IMG/VR virus record: IMGVR_UViG_3300035664_000006
Location: 1 to 64,000 of that record
Reading direction: 5' to 3' (one strand)
Origin: a virus
Length of the DNA: 64,000 bases
Below are positions 15,621 to 21,968 of the stretch, piece by piece (the stretch's first letter is position 1; every line of letters begins with the position of its first letter). Below the pieces are notes generated by a model. That model did not search any database. It was given only the letters and a program-made list of their open reading frames with translations, and was not told the DNA's origin. Made by a program: the position numbers and the translations under genes.

Positions 15621-15673
15621 AGGATACGTTTTATTTCACCAATTGAAAGTTTTGTATTTGCTGAATGTATCCT
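15621..15673 (-). ncRNA. Hairpin-class Y-RNA-like element 8
   Basis: 53 nt. Closing stem AGGATAC/GTATCCT, ATTCAGCA, then TTTC-AATTGGT-GAAA hairpin. Confidence 0.65.
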
Positions 15674-15679
15674 AAAACT

Positions 15680-15755
<76 letters not shown>

Positions 15756-15763
15756 ATTATTCT

Positions 15764-15904
15764 TTAAACTTTGTGTTTAGTGCCACACACTGTACAAGTG
15801 GCGTTAACTTTTTTGAAATCAAGGTTCATTACTCGCATACCTTTTCCGTATGTTTTGTCTTGAAATTCATGATTACAATTGCATTTCTTTACTTCTACAG
15901 CCAT
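15764..15904 (-). CDS. Small zinc-ribbon protein
   Basis: 46 residues. CNCNHEFQ near the start and TCTVCGTKH near the end give two Cys pairs spaced for a zinc ribbon. Its start overlaps the stop of the next upstream gene (TAATGG). Too short for the usual annotation threshold, but coding is supported by spacing and coupling. Possible nucleic-acid or protein adaptor. Confidence 0.68.
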   Translation of the reverse strand: MAVEVKKCNCNHEFQDKTYGKGMRVMNLDFKKVNATCTVCGTKHKV

Positions 15905-16083
15905 TAGGCACCTCTTTTAATAAGAATGTTAATACGATTTTGATATTTACGTTTATCACGTGGTCTAACAGTTTTTTCAACTAGTTCTTGTAATTTAGCT
16001 AAACTAAAATTACCAATTCTAACTCTACCATTTTTAGTTTGATTAGGGTTAGCTTTTCTGTTTCCTTTACTAATAGTTGCCAT
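15904..16083 (-). CDS. Small basic phage protein
   Basis: 59 residues, strongly basic (ISKGNRKANPNQTKNGRVRI, RPRDKRKYQNRINILIKRG). Similar small basic proteins with an SLAKLQELVEK-like helix are common in phages. Probably nucleic-acid binding. First gene after the promoter at 16095-16123. Confidence 0.66.
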   Translation of the reverse strand: MATISKGNRKANPNQTKNGRVRIGNFSLAKLQELVEKTVRPRDKRKYQNRINILIKRGA

Positions 16084-16094
16084 TTGATGTCCTT

Positions 16095-16123
16095 ATTATA
16101 CTATTATTTATTATTGTTGTCAA
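16095..16123 (-). promoter_or_regulatory. Sigma70-like promoter
   Basis: TTGACA (16118-16123), 17-nt spacer, TATAAT (16095-16100). Drives the basic protein, zinc ribbon, tRNA-Thr and following RNAs. Confidence 0.76.
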
Positions 16124-16143
16124 TATCTTTTTTAAAGAAGATT

Positions 16144-16467
16144 TTATAATCCGAGTATCTTTCGTTTTTGTTCTGAAGCAATGAATAATGGAATACTATC
16201 AATAGTTTTAACATATTCTACATCATATAATGCATGTTTACAAACCTCTAGCAAGTCTTCCGGTTTACAGTAAAGTTGTACAGTATGATATCTATTATAA
16301 TCTTCTTCAAGAAGATCATCTGCCTTAGTTTGTTTCATATCAATAATACAATCAATGTCAGATAATCTGTCAATTGTGTCAGTATCTAAATTAGTATACA
16401 GAAAAGTAATTTCATCGTTTTTTTCAATTTGTTCATTGAATATATGTTCTAATTCCGTTATATGCAT
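16144..16467 (-). CDS. Hypothetical protein
   Basis: 107 residues starting MHITELEHIF after a GAGGG ribosome-binding site. Acidic alpha/beta pattern with alternating hydrophobic strands (EITFLYTNL, HTVQLYC, YVKTIDSIPLFIA). No family recognised. Confidence 0.6.
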   Translation of the reverse strand: MHITELEHIFNEQIEKNDEITFLYTNLDTDTIDRLSDIDCIIDMKQTKADDLLEEDYNRYHTVQLYCKPEDLLEVCKHALYDVEYVKTIDSIPLFIASEQKRKILGL

Positions 16468-16474
16468 CTTACCC

Positions 16475-16783
16475 TCATTCTTTATTGTTGTCAAGTGTTT
16501 TTATATTTTCTTCGATAAATTTAATTGCTTCATCGACTGGTAATTCACCTACTTCCACATGAAATACATTTCTGTCTTGTGCATGAGCACCATGTGAATT
16601 AAATGCTACTGTTGGCAATTCTTTATCAAATTTAGATACCAATCTTTCATCATTATATGTATCTAACACTTCTTCAACAACTTCCTTTTTCTTACTGAAA
16701 ATTGCATCCCAATTATCACGATATGCATTGGATGTGCATTTAGTCTGGATTATATCACCAGTTACATCATTTCTTGTTGCCAT
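16475..16783 (-). CDS. Conserved phage protein of unknown function
   Basis: 102 residues beginning MATRNDVTGDIIQTKCTSNA, a start seen in many T4-like phage small proteins. Helical C-terminus (ELPVDEAIKFIEENIK). Function unknown. Confidence 0.65.
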   Translation of the reverse strand: MATRNDVTGDIIQTKCTSNAYRDNWDAIFSKKKEVVEEVLDTYNDERLVSKFDKELPTVAFNSHGAHAQDRNVFHVEVGELPVDEAIKFIEENIKTLDNNKE

Positions 16784-16793
16784 TGTATATCCT

Positions 16794-16973
16794 TTACATT
16801 TTTGTTGCCAATATAGTTTTGGCTAATTCTTTTGTTGCGATTAAATCATTCTGACTAAATGAACTTTTAATCTTTTCTGAAAATTCAATTCTTTCTTCTA
16901 TTGTCATTAATCTATAAATTATTTTTATCAATTCATAATCAAATTCAGTTGGTTCTTCTAAATTTTCAAACAT
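16794..16973 (-). CDS. Small helical protein
   Basis: 59 residues, charged and helical: FENLEEPTEFDYELIKIIYR, MTIEERIEFSEKIKSSF. Located between the Ala tRNA gene and 16475-16783 in one direction. No family recognised. Confidence 0.55.
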   Translation of the reverse strand: MFENLEEPTEFDYELIKIIYRLMTIEERIEFSEKIKSSFSQNDLIATKELAKTILATKM

Positions 16974-17001
16974 AATAATTATCTAGTCAGTGTGTTAAAA
17001 T

Positions 17002-17076
17002 TGGTGGAGCTATCCGGGTTCAAACCGGAGACTATGCCTTGCAAGGGCATTGTGTTATCAACTATACCATAGCCCC
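17002..17076 (-). tRNA. tRNA-Ala(TGC)
   Basis: Anticodon loop CTTGCAA, acceptor GGGGCTA/TAGCTCC with the G3:U70 identity pair of alanine tRNAs, A73 and encoded CCA. Confidence 0.93.
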
Positions 17077-17085
17077 AATTTAAAT

Positions 17086-17114
17086 ATTATATCAGTTATT
17101 CTACATTGTGTCAA
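17086..17114 (-). promoter_or_regulatory. Sigma70-like promoter of tRNA-Ala unit
   Basis: TTGACA (17109-17114), 17-nt spacer, TATAAT (17086-17091). Confidence 0.77.
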
Positions 17115-17146
17115 GAAAACTGATAAAAATTGATTTAAAAAGTATC

Positions 17147-17222
17147 TGCTCCATCTCCTGGAATCGAACCAGGCTCGAACGGTTTAACAGACCGACCGCA
17201 CACCTTGTGCGTTAAATGGAGC
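17147..17222 (-). tRNA. tRNA-Asn(GTT) with extended acceptor stem
   Basis: Anticodon loop CTGTTAA, acceptor GCTCCAT/ATGGAGC, T-arm CCTGG-TTCGATT-CCAGG, no encoded CCA. Flanks AAGTATCT/AGATACTT extend the acceptor helix by 8 bp (17140-17154 with 17216-17230), as in the Cys and His genes. Confidence 0.85.
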
Positions 17223-17249
17223 AGATACTTCTTGGATTTATTCGTTTTG

Positions 17250-17345
17250 TAGTTTAGTATCAAGAGTGAGTTGTACCAAGATACCGATCATTCAAAATAT
17301 TGTTATACAATATCTAAATCTCGCACCGCATGTTATTGTAAACTA
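17250..17345 (-). ncRNA. Stem-closed RNA segment of unknown type
   Basis: Ends TAGTTTA/TAAACTA, with internal hairpins ATATTGT-ATA-ACAATAT and GTATC/GATAC. No recognisable class; related in style to the long-stem RNAs at 23.6-23.9 kb. Confidence 0.4.
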
Positions 17346-17365
17346 TCTTTTATTTATATTTTATC

Positions 17366-17426
17366 AGGATGCCTTTAACATTTTCAATTTTTCAGATTGA
17401 CGTTTAAAGTTTGCTGAATGCATCCT
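17366..17426 (-). ncRNA. Hairpin-class Y-RNA-like element 9
   Basis: 61 nt. AGGATGC/GCATCCT, ATTCAGCA, then CTTTAA/TTAAAG enclosing CAAT/ATTG. Confidence 0.65.
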
Positions 17427-17436
17427 AAAACTTTAC

Positions 17437-17521
17437 AGGATCTTTTTGGTGGATTTGAACCACCTAACTTACGATTACGAGTCGTTTGTATTTTCCAAAG
17501 GAAAGTTGCTGTAAAGATCCT
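17437..17521 (-). ncRNA. Cloverleaf-like RNA with CAGCA motif (element 10)
   Basis: Closing stem AGGATCTTT/AAAGATCCT then TACAGCA. Interior order differs from other members: hairpin TTTCC-TTT-GGAAA, an anticodon-like arm ACGA-CTCGTAA-TCGT (CGT, threonine), then T-arm GGTGG-TTCAAAT-CCACC directly before the closing stem. It may be a divergent tRNA-Thr with an odd D-arm, or an intermediate between tRNA and the Y-like family. No CCA encoded. Confidence 0.55.
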
Positions 17522-17527
17522 AAATTT

Positions 17528-17616
17528 TGGCGGAAGATGTGAGATTCGAACTCACGCAACCCTTTCGAGGTTGACGGTTTAGCAAACCGCTCCATTAACC
17601 ACTCTGGCAACCTTCC
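17528..17616 (-). tRNA. tRNA-Ser(GCT)
   Basis: Long variable arm, anticodon loop TTGCTAA, acceptor GGAAGGT/ATCTTCC, G73, encoded CCA. Confidence 0.93.
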
Positions 17617-17624
17617 TATATTCA

Positions 17625-17710
17625 TGGTAGCCGAGGGCGGAGTCGAACCGCCACGCCCGAAAGCAAGGGATTTTAAATCCCTCATGTACTACCAATTTCA
17701 TCACTCGGCC
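17625..17710 (-). tRNA. tRNA-Leu(TAA)
   Basis: Long variable arm, anticodon loop TTTAAAA, T-arm GGCGG-TTCGACT-CCGCC, encoded CCA. Confidence 0.92.
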
Positions 17711-17726
17711 ATTAATCATTTTTAGC

Positions 17727-17804
17727 AGGTTAGTTGCTTACCTAAAGCTAATCACGTATAGCGACCGGAATCGAACCGACTGTTTATTTTGCTGTAGCTA
17801 ACCT
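17727..17804 (-). ncRNA. tRNA-mimic Y-RNA-like element 11
   Basis: Closing stem AGGTTAGC/GCTAACCT-type, TACAGCA, T-arm GTCGG-TTCGATT-CCGGT, very short stub CGC/GTG, D-arm GCTT-TAGGT-AAGC. 78 nt; permuted order as in elements 5 and 6. Confidence 0.68.
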
Positions 17805-17811
17805 AAAAACT

Positions 17812-17886
17812 TGGAGGCAGCGGGATGATTCGAACATCCGTCCTTTGGGTTATGAGCCCAACAATCTACCACTGATATACGCTGCG
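17812..17886 (-). tRNA. Initiator-like tRNA-Met(CAT), second copy
   Basis: Same GGG-CTCATAA-CCC anticodon arm as the copy at 15272, unpaired C1:C72, encoded CCA. The two copies differ in acceptor and T-arm, so they are not a recent duplication. Confidence 0.84.
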
Positions 17887-17902
17887 TTAATTCTTTGTGT
17901 AT

Positions 17903-17930
17903 ATTATACACGATTTTTTAATCTTGTCAA
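17903..17930 (-). promoter_or_regulatory. Sigma70-like promoter
   Basis: TTGACA (17925-17930), 16-nt spacer, TATAAT (17903-17908); start of the tRNA-Met/Leu/Ser unit. Confidence 0.74.
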
Positions 17931-17943
17931 GATTAATTTTAAC

Positions 17944-18064
17944 AGGATCCTTTTTTACGTTGCTTTACCAGACTAAGCTAATCCCAGGTAGTTTTTCGGG
18001 GATGTTGGATTCGAACCAACGATCTGCGGCTCCCAATGCAATTATTGAATGCTGAACGGATCCT
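17944..18064 (-). ncRNA. tRNA-mimic Y-RNA-like element 12 (proline-like)
   Basis: Closing stem AGGATCC/GGATCCT, GTTCAGCA, then TTGGGAGCCGCAGATCG, T-arm GTTGG-TTCGAAT-CCAAC, stub ATCCC...GGGAT and D-arm TAGCTTAGTCTGGTAAAGCA. The TTGGGAG stretch and stub resemble the anticodon and acceptor region of tRNA-Pro(TGG), so this copy probably derives from a proline tRNA. Confidence 0.74.
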
Positions 18065-18109
18065 AAAACTTTTAAAATTGTTAAAGAGCTTATTAACTAA
18101 TATGTGTAC

Positions 18110-18137
18110 ATTATACATTAATTAAATTATATGTCAA
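18110..18137 (-). promoter_or_regulatory. Sigma70-like promoter of element 12
   Basis: TTGACA (18132-18137), 16-nt spacer, TATAAT (18110-18115). Confidence 0.73.
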
Positions 18138-18577
18138 GTATAATTTGCTTCCCATCCATCTTTTTCAGTAAAAAATCTTACTGCCTTGATATTTGGATAT
18201 TCACCAGCATCGAACCAATGTTTTACATTAGCAGGAACACTGATTAAATCATTTGGTCCCACATCAAGTTCATAAACAGTATCAGATACATTAAAAAAGA
18301 ACCTTGCAGTACCATGAGTAAATAAACGCATTTCATAATCAGTATGATAATGCTCTTTTTTAAACTGCTCTCTTAATGATTGATAGTTGTTAGTTGATCT
18401 ATCCAATACAATAGTATCATTGTAAGGAACATCATAATCATATTTTATTTGTTCTATAATGTTCTCATCGGTTGGAACATGGACATATAATACATTAATA
18501 TTATCTAATTGTCTAGCAATTTCTTCATATTCCATGTAAGTAGTAAAATCTTCTGTGTTATCATAAATTTTTAACAT
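18134..18577 (-). CDS. Acireductone dioxygenase-like cupin
   Basis: 147 residues. The cupin metal site EHYHTDYEMRLFTHGTARFF and the block LDVGPNDLISVPANVKHWFD, then VRFFTEKDGWEANYT, match acireductone dioxygenase (ARD). It opens the acireductone ring in the methionine salvage pathway, giving the keto acid and formate with Fe, or CO with Ni. Start chosen at MLKIYDNT. A phage copy could affect S-adenosylmethionine recycling. It lies between two RNA-rich segments and next to tRNA-Trp. Confidence 0.87.
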   Translation of the reverse strand: MLKIYDNTEDFTTYMEYEEIARQLDNINVLYVHVPTDENIIEQIKYDYDVPYNDTIVLDRSTNNYQSLREQFKKEHYHTDYEMRLFTHGTARFFFNVSDTVYELDVGPNDLISVPANVKHWFDAGEYPNIKAVRFFTEKDGWEANYT

Positions 18578-18616
18578 AATACTACTTATCTTTTGCACTA
18601 TAATAGTGCTAAAATT

Positions 18617-18690
18617 TGGCAGCGCGGGAGGGATTTGAACCCCCAAGAATGGTTTTGGAGACCATCATGATACCATTTCATCACCGGGCT
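18617..18690 (-). tRNA. tRNA-Trp(CCA)
   Basis: Anticodon loop CTCCAAA, encoded CCA. Acceptor AGCCCGG/CCGCGCT contains a C4:C69 mismatch. Confidence 0.88.
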
Positions 18691-18700
18691 AAAAAATAAA

Positions 18701-18823
18701 TTCCAGGATAGTTTAATCTCTATGAAACCTCTATCTTCCTATTGAAAGTTATCTGGAACGGGCTAACTCACTCTTGTTTATTTTAATAGGTTAAGAGCTT
18801 AACCGCCACAAAGGGCTCCTATT
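18701..18823 (-). ncRNA. Two small stem-closed RNA segments
   Basis: 18701-18758 is closed by TTCCAG/CTGGAA. 18785-18823 is closed by AATAGG/CCTATT with an inner hairpin GGTTAAG-CT-CTTAACC. Neither has the CAGCA motif. Significance unclear. Confidence 0.35.
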
Positions 18824-18826
18824 GTT

Positions 18827-18918
18827 TGGCGGAAGCGGTGAGATTCGAACTCACGGAAGGTATTAACCTTCGTCTGATTTCAAGTCAGGTGCATTAAACC
18901 ATGCTCTGCCACACTTCC
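18827..18918 (-). tRNA. tRNA-Ser(TGA), overlapped by an HNH gene
   Basis: Anticodon loop CTTGAAA, long variable arm, acceptor GGAAGTG/CGCTTCC, encoded CCA. Its 5' 39 nt double as the 3' end of an HNH endonuclease gene. A second copy of the tRNA 5' segment lies at 19326-19347, beyond the endonuclease. Confidence 0.9.
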
Positions 18919-19260
18919 TTTTTTCTTTTTAATATTTCTAGATTTGTAAGTATCTAACTGTGAATCACAATTACTACATACAAAACGTAAATTTTCAATT
19001 CTATTATCGTTAGACACGCCATTTATATGGTCAAGAATTAATGGCATAGGTTTACCTTGCCATTCAGGACCAATGTCACAGCATTGACATCTATATGCTA
19101 TCATATTATTCTTGATAATTCTATTTTTTAAATTATGACGAGCGTATGTTGAATTTTCTATAAAAACATCTTCGTCTTTTAAGCGAATAGAATCTAGATA
19201 TTGAGTTGATCCAGTTTCTTTACCTTTGTTCCAAGGTGTGCATCCTTTTTTTGCTGGCAT
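18880..19260 (-). CDS. HNH endonuclease inserted in a tRNA-Ser gene
   Basis: 126 residues. MPAKKGCTPWNKGKE start, zinc-binding CQCCD...CSNC, and LILDHINGVSNDNRIENLRF form the HNH core. The reading frame ends inside the anticodon region of tRNA-Ser. A T4-type late promoter (19290-19297) and GGAG precede the start. The arrangement suggests a mobile gene that targets tRNA-Ser and regenerates it by carrying a replacement 5' end. Confidence 0.85.
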   Translation of the reverse strand: MPAKKGCTPWNKGKETGSTQYLDSIRLKDEDVFIENSTYARHNLKNRIIKNNMIAYRCQCCDIGPEWQGKPMPLILDHINGVSNDNRIENLRFVCSNCDSQLDTYKSRNIKKKKGSVAEHGLMHLT

Positions 19261-19289
19261 AGTGGTCTCCAAAATAAACTTTATATGTT

Positions 19290-19297
19290 TATTTATA
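19290..19297 (-). promoter_or_regulatory. T4-type late promoter for the HNH gene
   Basis: TATAAATA on the minus strand about 30 nt before the HNH start. Confidence 0.55.
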
Positions 19298-19325
19298 TGC
19301 ATTAGTTTGAAATACTAATGCAATA

Positions 19326-19347
19326 GGCCATGCTCTGCCACACTTCC
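19326..19347 (-). repeat. Duplicated 5' segment of tRNA-Ser
   Basis: GGAAGTGTGGCAGAGCATGG repeats the first 20 nt of tRNA-Ser(TGA) at 18899-18918, then diverges. Interpreted as the displaced 5' end after HNH gene insertion. Confidence 0.8.
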
Positions 19348-19352
19348 ATAAT

Positions 19353-19378
19353 TTGGAGGCAGGTCTATGACCTGCCTC
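19353..19378 (-). terminator. Strong GC-rich hairpin
   Basis: GAGGCAGGTC-ATA-GACCTGCCTC, 10-bp stem, between tRNA-Leu(TAG) and the tRNA-Ser/HNH unit. No T-run, so termination is only possible. Confidence 0.45.
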
Positions 19379-19384
19379 AATAAT

Positions 19385-19462
19385 TGGTACCCTCCCTCAG
19401 ATTCGAACTGAGACTATACGGTATCTAAAACCGTCTCCTCTACCAAATTGGGATAAGAGGGC
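19385..19462 (-). tRNA. tRNA with TAG anticodon (leucine), short variable loop
   Basis: Anticodon loop TTTAGAT reads CUA/CUG codons. Acceptor GCCCTCT/GGAGGGT, encoded CCA. The variable loop is only 5 nt (ATAGT), unlike bacterial leucine tRNAs, which have long variable arms. Charging identity is therefore uncertain. Confidence 0.78.
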
Positions 19463-19468
19463 AATATT

Positions 19469-19720
19469 CTATTTATCTGTTAAATCTACTGCTAATAATA
19501 AAAAAGTTAGCATCTTTTCATCTTTCAATCCAATCCAGTATGGTCCAGTAGATTGGCTTGCTCTATAATGATGCCAAATACTGACATTTATACCATATTT
19601 TTCTTGTAATGTATATCTACATTCTTGTGCGCCTTTGGACCATGTGCTATTGAATCGTAATGCTACAACATATCCATAGTGGTATAGATGATGTGTTTTA
19701 TTCAGTTTAACAACTTTCAT
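19469..19720 (-). CDS. Hypothetical phage protein
   Basis: 83 residues starting MKVVKLNKTHHLYHYGYVVA. Contains STWSKGAQECRYTLQEKYG and YWIGLKDEKML, resembling small T4-like proteins of unknown role. Located between two tRNA genes. Confidence 0.6.
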   Translation of the reverse strand: MKVVKLNKTHHLYHYGYVVALRFNSTWSKGAQECRYTLQEKYGINVSIWHHYRASQSTGPYWIGLKDEKMLTFLLLAVDLTDK

Positions 19721-19735
19721 ATTATTAATATATTC

Positions 19736-19811
19736 TGGAGCTAATAATCGGGATCGAACCGATGACCTCCACTTTACCAAAGTGGTGCTCTACCTACTGA
19801 GCTATATCAGC
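19736..19811 (-). tRNA. tRNA-Thr(GGT)
   Basis: Anticodon loop TTGGTAA in CCACT/AGTGG, T-arm ATCGG-TTCGATC-CCGAT, encoded CCA. Confidence 0.92.
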
Positions 19812-19820
19812 TATTTAAAT

Positions 19821-19895
19821 TGGCACCCTCGGAGGGAATCGAACCCCCATCATCTAGTTCGTAGCCAGGTATTCTATCCATTAAACTACAAGGGC
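19821..19895 (-). tRNA. tRNA-Arg(ACG)
   Basis: Anticodon loop CTACGAA, T-arm GGGGG-TTCGATT-CCCTC, G73, encoded CCA. Confidence 0.91.
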
Positions 19896-19896
19896 A

Positions 19897-20343
19897 TTAC
19901 AATAACTTTAAATGACCAGTTATTGGGTCAATATGTTCTGGATAATCTGGACCAATCGCTAAACAAGTATAAGTTGGTACTCCACCGAATTCAGTTAATC
20001 CTGCATCTTTAATTAATTTTACATTTACACCATTATCAATGGCTTGTTGGTAAATGTCAAGCAATTCTTCTTCACTATCAACTGAAACACAAACTTTGGT
20101 AAATCTACCTTCTAACCATTCTTTAAGAGGTTGTTTATTTAATTGGATTACAGCACAATTTCCTACCTGAGATTCATATTTGTGATAACCATCGTTATAA
20201 ACGATAGATGCATCTAAATATATCTCGCTGTAGTTAAGAACAGCGCCTAATGATGCGTGGCTTGCTTGAGCTGCAATTTTGCCTTTTCTCATATTAAGGT
20301 CTTTTCTAACTACAATTACTTGTTTTGGTTCATTATTAGCCAT
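19897..20343 (-). CDS. Peptidyl-tRNA hydrolase 2 (archaeal/eukaryotic type)
   Basis: 148 residues, the family length. KQVIVVRKDLNMRKGKIAAQ, SHASLGAV, KVCVSVDSEEELLDIYQQA, LIKDAGLTEFGGVPTYTCLA and IGPDYPEHIDPITGHLKLL carry the Pth2 signature. It releases peptides from drop-off peptidyl-tRNA. Bacteria normally use the unrelated Pth1, so this is a notable form. It is placed 1 nt after tRNA-Arg in the tRNA cluster. Confidence 0.93.
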   Translation of the reverse strand: MANNEPKQVIVVRKDLNMRKGKIAAQASHASLGAVLNYSEIYLDASIVYNDGYHKYESQVGNCAVIQLNKQPLKEWLEGRFTKVCVSVDSEEELLDIYQQAIDNGVNVKLIKDAGLTEFGGVPTYTCLAIGPDYPEHIDPITGHLKLL

Positions 20344-20361
20344 ATTTTTTCTCTTTTTATC

Positions 20362-20474
20362 AGGATTTGCTTTTTACGGTTTCCTATCCACTAGAAGAAC
20401 TCTTATAATTAAGAGTGTAGGATTCGAACCTACGTTCCCGGCCTGGAATGCTAATTGTATGCTGTATAGATCCT
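20362..20474 (-). ncRNA. tRNA-mimic Y-RNA-like element 13
   Basis: Closing stem AGGAT/ATCCT, CTATACAGCA, T-arm GTAGG-TTCGAAT-CCTAC, stub ACTCTT-AATTAT-AAGAGT, D-arm TCTTCTAGTGGATAGGA, then ACCG pairing with CGGG before the T-arm. Clear permuted tRNA order. Confidence 0.72.
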
Positions 20475-20483
20475 AAAATTGTT

Positions 20484-20759
20484 TTACTTCAGCTGTGATT
20501 TTTTGAACATACGGTCCAATTTAGAGTCTAATTTAGACTCAATTGTCTTACAATGTTCAACACATTTCAAGTGTTGTTCTTTTGCAGCCGATTGCATCTG
20601 ATTACAGTTATGTTTCAATGTTTGAATTTCTTCATTTGTTAACTTTGAATTAGCTTCTACAACATCGATTTCATGCTGTAATTTAGCGATATCAGAGTTT
20701 GTAGCACAACCAGTTAACCCAATTAATGCAACTGTAAATAAAATACCTAATTTTCTCAT
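20484..20759 (-). CDS. Small Lpp-like lipoprotein
   Basis: 91 residues. Signal peptide with lipobox LTGC at residues 15-18, then a continuous heptad coiled coil (AKLQHEIDVVEANSKL) and two Cys. Resembles murein lipoprotein; an outer-membrane spanin subunit is an alternative, but no inner-membrane spanin gene is adjacent. Confidence 0.75.
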   Translation of the reverse strand: MRKLGILFTVALIGLTGCATNSDIAKLQHEIDVVEANSKLTNEEIQTLKHNCNQMQSAAKEQHLKCVEHCKTIESKLDSKLDRMFKKSQLK

Positions 20760-20786
20760 GTTATACCTTTGTTAATTAAAAATTGC

Positions 20787-20877
20787 AGGATGATATGTTC
20801 TTGGCGGAGCCGAGGGATTCGAACCCCCTATAGATACCCACTTATCGGCTTCGGGATTACAGTGCTGTAATCATCCT
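20787..20877 (-). ncRNA. Y-RNA-like element 14 with a tyrosine-tRNA-like 3' half
   Basis: Closing stem AGGATGAT/ATCATCCT, TACAGCA. The motif lies within GATTACA-GCAC-TGTAATC, a 7-bp hairpin. The remainder reads like a class II tRNA 3' half: CTGTAAT, long variable arm, T-arm GGGGG-TTCGAAT-CCCTC and GGCTCCGCCA. The D-arm is missing. Confidence 0.6.
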
Positions 20878-20888
20878 TTGTTATACAA

Positions 20889-21302
20889 TTAAGATAATCG
20901 TTCTTTTTCTGATTCCATAAAGCGTGTTCGTTTTACAAGTGATAAAACGAATTCTGACTCAGCGATTGATTTGGAATCAAGGTCAATTCGCAAGTTCAAG
21001 AAGTAAGAAATATCATTATGAACCAGTTTAATGGAACTATAGTCTGTTACTTCCGCAGTGAATGATTTTGGAATTTGAATTACAATATCCAATACACGTT
21101 CAAAGTGTTTATCCGCATCAACAAAGTATTGTTCAACAAATGTTTTTAAGTGATGTGGTGTATTTCTTAATGTTTCGGATTTATAGTTTCTATAATTTCC
21201 GACTGAAACTGTTACCGCTTCAATAAGGTCAGTACCAGTGTATCTAGGATACTCAGGGATTAAGTTGTAAGGTTTTTTTACTTCTTGTTCAATTACTAGC
21301 AT
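20889..21302 (-). CDS. Hypothetical protein
   Basis: 137 residues from MLVIEQEVKKPYNL. Alpha/beta pattern ending in a basic helix (LVKRTRFMESEKERL). No family recognised. Confidence 0.6.
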   Translation of the reverse strand: MLVIEQEVKKPYNLIPEYPRYTGTDLIEAVTVSVGNYRNYKSETLRNTPHHLKTFVEQYFVDADKHFERVLDIVIQIPKSFTAEVTDYSSIKLVHNDISYFLNLRIDLDSKSIAESEFVLSLVKRTRFMESEKERLS

Positions 21303-21330
21303 TATATCATTCCGATAATAGTTAAAAAAT

Positions 21331-21404
21331 TGGCAGGGATACACGGATTCGAACCATGGATGACTGGATCAAAACCAGTTGTGTTACCATTACACCATAT
21401 CCCA
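21331..21404 (-). tRNA. tRNA-Gln(TTG)
   Basis: Anticodon loop TTTTGAT, unpaired T1:T72 as typical for weak first pairs in glutamine tRNAs, T-arm CATGG-TTCGAAT-CCGTG, encoded CCA. Confidence 0.9.
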
Positions 21405-21415
21405 ATTGTTATTAC

Positions 21416-21533
21416 AGGTTAGCATTTTAAGTTTTCCCAATTAAACTACATTAAGTGACCAACCTTAACGCTGGGATTCGAACCCAGAACTTTCTTTTAC
21501 AATAAGATTTAATAAAATTGCTGAAACTAACCT
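21416..21533 (-). ncRNA. tRNA-mimic Y-RNA-like element 15
   Basis: Closing stem AGGTTAG/CTAACCT, TTTCAGCA, T-arm CTGGG-TTCGAAT-CCCAG, stub GTTAAG/CTTAAT, D-arm GTTT-AATTGGGA-AAAC. 118 nt, permuted order. Confidence 0.72.
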
Positions 21534-21571
21534 ATTGGTCGTATTCGCTGGTGACTACCCTCGAATATTCT

Positions 21572-21832
21572 TTAAATTATTTCTATAAAGTCTTCTATCA
21601 TACTTTTTGCTTTCTTGTATGATTTTTCATTCCACAATATGTCAGAATTATTTGGAGCATGTCCAGGATTTCCACCTAAATGACTGGTACTTATCAAGTA
21701 CTCTCCTGCATCAGGATAAAAATAATTTATAAATGCTTGCCCATACCTATAGGTTGGAACTTTTACTAACATCCATGTAAAATGAGCGTTAAATTCTTCA
21801 TACTGTTGTGTTGTTATTGAAAATTCAGTCAT
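21572..21832 (-). CDS. Hypothetical protein
   Basis: 86 residues; aromatic-rich (AHFTWMLVKVPTYRYGQAFI, NYFYPDAGEYLI). No family recognised. Confidence 0.58.
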   Translation of the reverse strand: MTEFSITTQQYEEFNAHFTWMLVKVPTYRYGQAFINYFYPDAGEYLISTSHLGGNPGHAPNNSDILWNEKSYKKAKSMIEDFIEII

Positions 21833-21853
21833 GTTATATTTAAGTTAAGATTA

Positions 21854-21917
21854 CAGGATACACATTTTTACGGGTTTGATTAGCTGTCAAATGTATTATT
21901 GTTGCTGTAGGTATCCT
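21854..21917 (-). ncRNA. Hairpin-class Y-RNA-like element 16
   Basis: 64 nt. AGGATAC/GTATCCT, CTACAGCA, then ACATTT/AAATGT. A promoter stands 20 nt upstream, so the RNA begins just before the closing stem. Confidence 0.68.
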
Positions 21918-21936
21918 AAAACTGTTTATGCTATGT

Positions 21937-21964
21937 ATTATACAGCATTTTAAATCATTGTCAA
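21937..21964 (-). promoter_or_regulatory. Sigma70-like promoter of element 16
   Basis: TTGACA (21959-21964), 16-nt spacer, TATAAT (21937-21942). The -10 box is embedded in ATGCTGTATAATACATAGCAT, an arrangement repeated at the promoter of element 17. Confidence 0.74.
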
Positions 21965-21968
21965 TGTT

